From Undaria pinnatifida (Eukaryota > Sar > Phaeophyceae > Laminariales > Alariaceae): 64,000 bases of DNA. A program made the position numbers and the translations under genes. This document shows, piece after piece, positions 56,707 through 64,000 of the stretch (the first letter of the stretch is position 1; every line of letters starts with the position of its first letter). The stretch is from the NCBI GenBank assembly GCA_012845835.1, contig JABAKD010000006.1:5448318-5512317 (forward strand). Reading direction: 5' to 3'. Below the pieces are notes generated by a model that ran no database searches, was not told the origin of the DNA, and saw only the letters and a program-made list of their open reading frames with translations.

Positions 56707-57013
56707 TTTTTACCCGCTTTCACGATTTGCGGTGGCGTTTTTCTGGTGGGGTTGGGGGTGAGGGCGTGGGGTTGGGGGGGTGTATATATTTTATGCATGG
56801 TTGTGGTCTGTACACCATAGAGTAGGGTGAGGGCGGGGGTAAGGTAAAAGAGTGGGGGGTAGGGGTAAGGTTCAAGAGTGGGAGTGTGGGTGGGATGAGA
56901 GTAGGGTGTTAAGGGTGTGGGTGGGACGGGTGTGTGCGCAGCGTGACGGTGTGGGTGGTGGGGGTGGGGGTGGGGGTGGCGGTTGGGGGTCGGGGACGGG
57001 GACGAGGGTCAAG

Positions 57014-57070
57014 GATGCCATCACAGGAGAAATCCAGCGGGGCTTCTTCGAAACTGCTCGCCACCCTCTT
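57014..57070 (-). pseudogene. decayed copy of NUP160 exon 1 (inner)
   Basis: GTGGCGAGCAGTT and GAAGAAGCCCCGCTGG are shared with exon 1 almost base for base. The initiator ATG is replaced by AGG and the following codons are degraded. Confidence 0.65.
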
Positions 57071-57403
57071 TATGGGCTCTCAATATAAACGATGGCGATT
57101 TCATGGTGGAGGTGAGGGTGGGGGCGTGGGTGGGGTTGGGGTGTGAGTAGGGGTGTGAGCAGGGGTAGGGGTGGGGGTTGGAGTTCAGGATGGGGGGGGC
57201 GTTAGGGGAGTGGGGGCGTGGTGGGGGTGCGTGTCGGGTGGGGGTGTGGGTAGAGGCTGATGGTGGGGTTGGGGGTTAGGGGGGTGGGAGTACGGTTCAA
57301 GAGTGAGGGTGTGGTGGGGGTGGGGGTAGGGTTTAAGGGTCGGGGTGGTGTCAAGGTGAGGGTGTGGGTAGGGGTCGGGGGTTGGGTTGGTGTTGGGAGT
57401 GGA

Positions 57404-57465
57404 AGTTAAGGATATCGACGTCGCTCGAGAAAGCCAACGAGGCTTCCTTGCATCTGTTCATCCCC
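57404..57465 (-). pseudogene. decayed copy of NUP160 exon 1 (outer)
   Basis: This segment aligns by eye to the first part of exon 1, including the CTCGAGCGACGTCGATAT stretch that equals the exon's GGGCGACGTAGACAT. The start-codon region has diverged. It sits in the GGGGTGAGGGTG array about 0.75 kb upstream of the real exon. Confidence 0.55.
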
Positions 57466-57604
57466 ATTTCTGCACTTTTAACACTTGCAGTATGGCGGTG
57501 TTCTTTTGGCGGGGGTTGGGGGTGATGGGTGAGGGTGGGGAGGCGTTAAGGGGGGTGGAAGTAAGGGTGGGGGCAGGGGTTAGGGTGGGGGGATCTAGTG
57601 CACG

Positions 57605-58010
57605 GCGAATACCGGTACAATACTGCTGTCGTGCAGTATTGCAATTATAATTTTACGTATGAAGTGCTGCTGCTGTTGCCAACCGCTGTGAGCTACTGCT
57701 AAGAAATATTGCTGGGACTTACCATTACTGCTGTGAAGACTTACTGGCAGTACTTTGGACATACCGTTGTGAGTTATTGTAGTAAGCGACTGCTGCATCC
57801 TGCAGCTACCTACTGCTGTTGCTTACTGTGTGCAGTGACATGTTGCTGGAAGTTACTACTGCTGTGAGAGCTACTGCTAAGATCCACGTACTGCCATGAA
57901 CTTCGTGCGGGCACCGCTTGCGAACTACCGGTACTGTACTGCTGTTGTATAGACCTGCTGCTGCTGTGACCTACTGCCGTAACCTACCGCTGCTGACGCC
58001 TGGGAGCAAG
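57605..58010. repeat. TACTGCTG-rich degenerate repeat
   Basis: TACTGCTGT, GCAGTA and TTACTGCTGTGA words recur roughly every 20-40 bp. From 58.0 to 59.07 kb I see no firm gene. Confidence 0.5.
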
Positions 58011-58879
58011 GGTAAACATACGTGCACTCGTCTGAGCACCTGGTGAGGCCATGGAAGAGGGAACCATAGGGGGCGAGAAAGACTGTGGTAGCACAGCACT
58101 ACCCGCTTACAAACCTCTGGAGCGACTAGGAAAGAAGTCACGAGCCAAACTGAAGCATCACTTTGTCCCATGCTCTCGTTCGGGCAACAGAAGCAGCTGC
58201 TGTACTACTGCTGTAGTTGTACAGAGCAAACCCACAACTCTGTTGCTAGCATTACACTCTTTCCACCAGCAAGAGAGCCGAGAGACCACCTCTAGACGAA
58301 GCCTCCGAGCGCACAACCCCGACCTCTAGCCACACAGCGGAACACACGAAGATCGCTGCACGTCGAAGTTTCAAAATGCCGCTAAAAACACGCGCGTTGG
58401 GCACTCTGCTAAACACCATCAACAGAGGGTTGGCATGCATACCGCTCAACAGTAGCGGCATGGCTGGCGACGAAACAAGGTCTGCTGTGGGCTGATATGC
58501 AATTTCGTTTGACCTCCACACTACGAAAGAACCGATCCTTCGAGGAGAGCCCACCTGAGATAACAGCCAAGGGTGTCCAGTAGCCCTTCTTCTTCGCTTC
58601 GCTTCACCGCCTCTCTCTCAGCTCAAGCCGCAAAGCCAACGAAGGGATCGTATTTGATTTCCTCCTGAGGAACCCGAGGTTTGCATAATCCCGGAAGGCA
58701 AGTTTATACCGTCCCGTTTTTTGTGTAGTTTATGCTTCATATAAAATTCAAATTTAATCCCCTCCTTTCACGAGTTTGTATCCTGGACACCTCATTCCAC
58801 TGCTTGCTGCTGCTGGGGCTGCTGCATGCTGCTTGGCCCTTCTGCAGGCTGCTGCTGCAGCTGTTGCAACAGCAACGCC

Positions 58880-58990
58880 AGCACTCAGTGTTGGGCAGGA
58901 GATACTTTCAAGCTGCGGCTCGCGAGCAAAGAACTTGCGAACACCATGTTCGGCACCCTTTTTCATTTTTTGTGGTACAGGAACACAGGG
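58880..58990 (+). other. possible F-box-like exon, unproven
   Basis: One plus-strand frame reads GDTFKLRLASKELANTMFGT, which resembles the core of an F-box or similar helix. It lies 3 kb upstream of the ankyrin exon. Two other frames are open across the same bases and no donor is clear. Confidence 0.15.
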
Positions 58991-59069
58991 ATGACCGGTC
59001 GCAGACTGATAATGAACTACACTGCTGTGTGGCGGCTGGGAGTAGTAGTCGACGAATCTCGTCCCTACT

Positions 59070-59333
59070 ATTCATAGTCAACAGTAATTACTGCGGGTTC
59101 GAATCCTCCCGAGTGCATACTCGTGCTCGTAGCGATTTGTTCTTGCGGAAAAAAATGACAAGCGGAAAGCGCGAGAGAGAGATCGATCAAAAAATCGATG
59201 AGCGACCATAAAAAGCTGAAAAAGTGGGAATGCCGAACCCTGTGCGCAAATGAAATCATCCACCGGGGGGGGGGGGGGGGGGGGCAGGAAAGCAGGGAAG
59301 ACAGCCGTGACCACGCTTGTCCAGAAGGTTGAG
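59070..59333 (+). mobile_element. SINE-A, copy 6, divergent
   Basis: The B box GGTTCGAATCC and the GAGTGCATACTCGT stem are intact. The body is diverged and carries a G20-class homopolymer. The A-box half of the head is not recognisable. Confidence 0.6.
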
Positions 59334-59339
59334 GTAAAG

Positions 59340-61685
59340 CCAGTAAAACCTCTTTCGAGTTGAGCTGGAGAGTAACAGGAATAATACAAAGAAACTAAAA
59401 AACGTGGACGTAAATATAAGGACAGTTTGATATTCATATTCATGACCCAACGGCCCCTATGTTTACGTCCATAGGCAGGGTACGCCGTCTCCTTTCCCCG
59501 GCATCCAGGTTAACAGCGGCGTGGGCTTTTTTTCTTTTTTTCGGTTGGCTCATGATGGTCGTGATACATGAGGCTGCCGTGGGAGGTAGTATCAATGGGT
59601 GGAAGTTATATGATCTATTCCGCCGGGGCGCTGGAGTGCTGTATAGAGCAAGTAGTAGTTTTTTTTGTAAATGGTAGAGAAACACTCGCGCACTGACTGG
59701 GTGTGATACGGGATCCCAATCGCCGTTTCGATGTATAAAAATATAATCATATGATACGTAATAATTCAGGGAGAAGCCATAACACTTGCCCACCCTGATG
59801 GGCCATACAACTTTCAGCAGAACATGAAAGATTCGGGGGAACATCGCTTCCACGAACTGCAACGAAACGAATGGAGAAATCTGATACGGCTTGTCAAAAT
59901 CGGGCTTCCATGCCTACCTTCTAACGGAAGAGTCTATGAAGCGTCCACTAGGGACGTCAAGCGAGTCAGGAAAAAGAGAGCGAGGTATATACATACAATG
60001 CGGTTCGTTTATCTGCAGTGCAGACTTAACCCTAAACAAACGCAAATTGTGATGTACGATACGCCGAGTATCACCGCGCTCACCCACATCATTATCCCCG
60101 AAATAATTTTCGTTCCCTGCGTGTTCTATAGTATTGGTACGGCATAGTAGCTAATGACTGTCAGCTGGCCGTCTTTGCGTGTTCGTCTTGCGTTGGTTAT
60201 GTTAAATTTTCCCGCAGACCACCACACTTGGTCAACCAGCATCCTGTTGGACCTGGTACTATCACCCACGGGAGTAACCGAGCTACATCCTTCAAGAGAA
60301 TCATGAAGCCCTCTGACTGCATGTGTTTTACACGAAGGTGAAAGTCCGACTACAAAGCCTGAAGCTGTCGAGAGGGAGCAGTACCATGCTTCGAGCGTAC
60401 TTTGCGCAAGCAGTGCAACGCCTTGTAGTGTGGTTACGGTGCTACTCAAAATGTAGTAGACACAGCGATAAAGCCCAAACATAAGTCTACTAGACCCCGT
60501 GCATGCGCCAATGTGGGACAGGAAACTCTTCCACCGATCTACCGATCGCTTGGAATGCGTCATGTGTGTGCATGGTGCGTGTTCTGTGTGCTGCGAAACT
60601 TACCACCCAATCGTAGAGATCCTTGACAAACCCTTCAAGGGTTTCGGACTGGATTTAACCCTAACCCAGAAGCACCTGGTTTTGCTTTCAGACAGACTTG
60701 TGACCGATGCTGAAATTATCATTCTTCGCCAATTAAGTTTCGTTTTGTCTCGTTTCGCCTCTCAAGTCCCTACGAATAAAGGGTCTTGGCTGACGACAAA
60801 AATGAGAGTGCCTACCTTAGGGTCATTCTTAACGTACACAAAAGTTCAGGAAATCGCGACAAAAAAACTGACAATTTTCACTATTAATAATCGTGTTATT
60901 CGTCACGAATCCTGATCTCGAATTATTATCTTTCGGCGTTCGTGAAAATTGATGGCAGGATTCGGGACCTCCGCATTGCTTTGCAGTAAGACGGCATGGC
61001 AATAAGAAGGCAGGCCGGGATTTACGGGAAAACAGAGAATTCGTGAACCACTTTACTGAAGCTAGCGTAGAACGCACCCCCTCCCAAATAAGAAGCTCTG
61101 TCTGGGTCGGTACTTATGTCTCTTGTTACTATAAATTCTAGGCGGCCTGTGTCGCACGCATCAAGAGCGGAGAGGCCTCCGGGATGCTACGTACCATACT
61201 GCGGTGCTAGACTAGCACAAAATCTCGTGGGAAGTTTTGCCCTCAGCGGCCTTCCGGATTGAAAGGTTGACGGTTTGTTCCCGAGACATATAGACCGCCG
61301 TGAACGCGCAAAAAAAACACACACACACACACAAAAAGGAAGAAGGGGGTGACGGTAGAGAATGTGGTGTGTATGCGTTGCCATACACATTAGCCCGACC
61401 GGTAAATCTATCATTGACGTCCAACGCACCCCCAAGTTACGGTCACGCGCGGCTAAGACCAAAACAAAACAACCACACACAAAAACGGGTGGCGATTTAG
61501 AATGTAGTGTCAATTATCCCATAGTAGGGGTGCAGCAGATTCCAAGAACTTTCTGAGGTCCTGACATGTCATCATGAGGAGCTAGCTCAACATCTCGCCC
61601 AACACATGACTCCGAAGGCATTCGCTCTTGCAATCCGACAAACGCTTTTGTTGGCTAGTTCTACAACAAAAGTGTCCGCGTCAGA
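59340..61685. other. no firm gene recognised
   Basis: Several open frames of about 100-140 codons exist on both strands, but they overlap one another and show no family motif. Earlier exons of the ankyrin gene may be here. Confidence 0.3.
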
Positions 61686-61689
61686 GGGG

Positions 61690-61969
61690 GTATTTTTTTT
61701 CGTTCCGTGTGTTTGCGAACTGTGTAGCTTGTCCTATACTAAACAAAATATCTCCCGCGTTCCTTTTTCGTGTTTTTTCTTGTGTTCGTGTGTTTGCGAA
61801 CCGTATAGCTTAACCTAAACCAAACTACTCCCGCGTTCCTTTTTCGTTTTTCTTTTTTCGTGTGTTTGCGAACTTAACCTAAACTAAACAACTCCCGCGT
61901 TCCTTTTTCGCGCTTTTGTTGTTGGTGTGTTTGCGAACTGTATAGCTTAACCTAACAAAATAACCCCAG
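61690..61969. repeat. 60-70 bp tandem repeat ending at the ankyrin splice acceptor
   Basis: CTCCCGCGTTCCTTTTTCG and GTGTTTGCGAACTGTATAGC recur four times. The last unit reads CCCCAGCATTCCTTGCGCGC, so the acceptor AG lies inside the repeat. Confidence 0.8.
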
Positions 61970-62279
61970 CATTCCTTGCGCGCGCGGTGCATTTGAAAAA
62001 CGTTTCAGAGGTCACGTGGAAACGGTCCGAACCCTCGTGAAAGTAGGCGGCGCCAACGTAAACTACGAAACCCACTCCGGGAAAATACCCCTCATTAAGG
62101 CCGCGCGGTGTGGCCGAACGGCCGTCGTGCGCGCTCTCACAGAGCTCCGCGCAGTGATCCCCTACAAGAACAGGCGCTCTCAAACGGCGGTGTGGTGGGC
62201 CAAGAGGCTCGGTCATGAGGATTGCCTGGTGCCCATGACGAAGGACGTTAAGCCGGGCGACGCTGCGGCTCATGTCTAG
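61970..62279 (+). CDS. ankyrin-repeat protein, terminal exon
   Basis: The acceptor ATAACCCCAG (AG at 61968-61969) opens one base plus a frame to TAG at 62277. About three ankyrin units can be seen. The first contains RGHVETVRTLVK and GANVNYETHSGK, the second IPLIKAARCGRTAVVRALTE, and the third TAVWWAKRLGHEDCL. The protein then ends after about 20 residues. There is no ATG in the exon before the repeats and a stop lies just upstream, so the earlier exons must be to the left, where I could not identify them. The intron before it ends in a 60-70 bp tandem repeat whose last unit supplies the acceptor. Ankyrin repeats bind proteins; no specific role can be given. Confidence 0.7.
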
Positions 62280-62599
62280 CCCGATAGGTTGGTTTTGTAT
62301 AAGTTATTACTATTATTAGTACTATTACTTTTGTCCGCTGACAATATAGCGTGGATGATCGTTCCGATATAAATCGAACACCCTTCGATAAAGCAGTAGC
62401 ACCTCTCTTATGGCATTCTGGCAACCATTTCCCCATTTATTTCCTTTCCCCACGTCTTCTCATTCCATCTACGAACTACTTCCTTTCCCTACATATATCT
62501 GTAGGTCTACTACCCTAATCCTCATCAACACTCCCACCCCCACATGTTGTGTTGTGCTTGCCACCCGACGAAACAGCCAAAAACAACGCGTTCTACCCA

Positions 62600-62712
62600 T
62601 GATAGATAGGTAGCACTTTTTGCCTATTTTTTTTGTTTTCTTAACGACGGGTGTTAGGGTTAGGCTCCTTAACCCAAAATCCTCGGAATTTATCAGCTCT
62701 TGTTCTGCATTT

Positions 62713-62768
<56 letters not shown>

Positions 62769-62990
62769 GCTGTTGTTGTTGTTGTTGTTCTTGCTGCTGT
62801 TGTTGGTGTTGCTGTTGTTGGTGTTGCTGTTGTTGGTGTTGCTGTTGTATACATAATACATAGGCCACGGAATTCTGTTCATCCGGTTGCGCTTTCAGTT
62901 TACGCAAAACCGATTTTCAATAGGTTATGAGCCTCGGAAAAAAGAAGACGGCGCGCCTCTATCGCAGCGCGCGTCAAACGCGCCGCCTCC
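62600..62990 (-). repeat. dispersed repeat R3 interrupted by (GTT)n
   Basis: CCTTAACCCAAAATCCTCGG and a CTCTATCGCAGCGCGCGTC 3' side flank a long GTT/GCT array at 62.71-62.85 kb. Confidence 0.45.
62710..62850. repeat. (GTT)n/(GCT)n triplet array
   Basis: About 45 triplets grading from pure GTT to GTTGCTGTTGTTG, embedded in an R3 copy. Confidence 0.9.
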
Positions 62991-64000
62991 ATCGCAGGAT
63001 GCGCCCTAGGGGTAGCGCCTCCTTTGCTTTCTCGAAGCCAGCGAGACGCATGCCACGGTAGTTGCAGGTGGTGTGTCGTTTTTCTTGTCTGAGCCATTCC
63101 TGACTATTTGTCTTTTTATCGAAACTGAAAGATAACACAAACTCGTGGGCCTATGTATACATTTGACACAAAAAAGAACTTCGTGTTGCAAAACAAGAAT
63201 AATGTCAAGGAGCCCCGTCATTTCAGATTTTAGTGTTTCGTGAACCTCGAAACGCAGAGGGCGCACCCACCCATGGCACAATCGGCCGTGGGGTGGAGGG
63301 TCAGCAGCAGGTAGATAAGTGCGGTCATGGATACGTTATGTTGTCATGGATCCATGCCGCGGCACGACGTGAAGTGCGCTCGCCAGGAAGAAAGGCCGCT
63401 AATTAGGCCGAATATGATTCCATCATCAGCTCTAGGTATTATAGCAGTTTTTTAAGGGAAATCTCTCTGACTGACTATTACGAACGAGGTAACACTTATA
63501 GGCAAAACTATTCGTTGAATGTATGCTTGGATATGATACGGATATGATATGACGATTGAGAGTAGCAGGGTTTTCCCATGATAGGTTGGGGACATGGCCC
63601 CATGCGCGAAAAAAATTGAAGGCAAGAACCGGGGGGAAGAAGGGGCGACACCTGTGACCACGGTTTGTCCAGAAGCTGGAAAGTAGAAGTGCGAAGAAAT
63701 AAATATATATATACCCCCATTTAGGGTCCGCACAGGGTATTCTCTCTCATGCATGTGCCGGTAGAGAGGGAAATAAGTTCCTCCAGCGGTGCCAAACTAC
63801 GGGACAGAGAAAAAAAAACTAAATACGAAACGTACCGGGGACGGAAACTCCATAAACGATCAAAGCCGATTTATAAAAGAGGATAAAAGCATGAAAAAAT
63901 AAAACACGGAATAAACGGACACAGAAGAAATAAAAACACAAAAGTTAAAAAGTAGAGACAGTAAACTAGTCATAGAATAAAAGACCGATGGGCGCCGACT
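62990..64000. other. intergenic end of window
   Basis: Apart from an R3 fragment (63.14-63.24 kb) and SINE-A copy 7, no feature is recognisable. Confidence 0.4.
63601..63703 (+). mobile_element. SINE-A, copy 7, 3' fragment
   Basis: Only the last 100 bp are present (GAAGGCAAGAACCGGGG to GTCCAGAAGCTGGAAAG). This is typical 5' truncation of a retroposed element. Confidence 0.75.

Larger units (their letters stand above)
56735..57600. repeat. GGGGTGAGGGTG array around exon 1 copies
   Basis: G-rich minisatellite upstream of the NUP160 start codon, with the two decayed exon 1 copies embedded. Any NUP160 promoter must lie in or beyond it. Confidence 0.8.

Overview
The window is eukaryotic nuclear DNA. 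It has spliced coding exons with GT-AG introns and coding density below 10 percent. It holds a tRNA-derived SINE family, a LINE fragment, and many mini- and microsatellites. Poly-Gly runs inside coding exons, very repeat-rich introns and ankyrin/OTU genes would fit a multicellular stramenopile such as a brown alga, but the organism is an inference that I cannot verify from this sequence.

Most of the window is a single gene. A minus-strand gene starts with an ATG at 56706 and still has a coding exon at 1269, so it covers at least 55 kb and probably runs off the low-coordinate end. I assembled 25 exons plus one tentative exon by hand from splice sites and reading phase. Three phase-continuous chains result: exons 1-3, 4-12 and 14-26. 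Together they encode about 1,430 residues that read like NUP160 (yeast Nup120), the beta-propeller plus alpha-solenoid subunit of the nuclear pore Y-complex. The links between exons 3 and 4 and between 12 and 14 are unresolved, so short exons are probably missing there. Exon 23 has a frame change inside poly-G tracts.

Layout by transcript order, high to low coordinates: 64-57 kb is intergenic, with the last exon of a plus-strand ankyrin gene (61970-62279), a SINE fragment and two decayed copies of NUP160 exon 1. 56.7-54.9 kb has exons 1-3. The next intron (54.9-48.9 kb) carries a nested plus-strand OTU-protease gene with an internal stop codon and a duplicated 5' region. 48.9-32.9 kb has exons 4-12, which form most of the propeller and the start of the solenoid. 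32.9-17.3 kb is a very large intron zone with SINEs, a LINE endonuclease fragment, satellites and a long hairpin. 17.3-1.3 kb has exons 14-26, with the best-conserved C-terminal solenoid blocks.

The intron DNA is unusually structured. At least six NUP160 exons have degenerate partial copies nearby that include the splice site. Several dispersed families (SINE-A, R2, R3, R4) and more than 30 tandem arrays account for much of the remaining sequence. No rRNA, functional tRNA, CRISPR array or bacterial-type operon was found.
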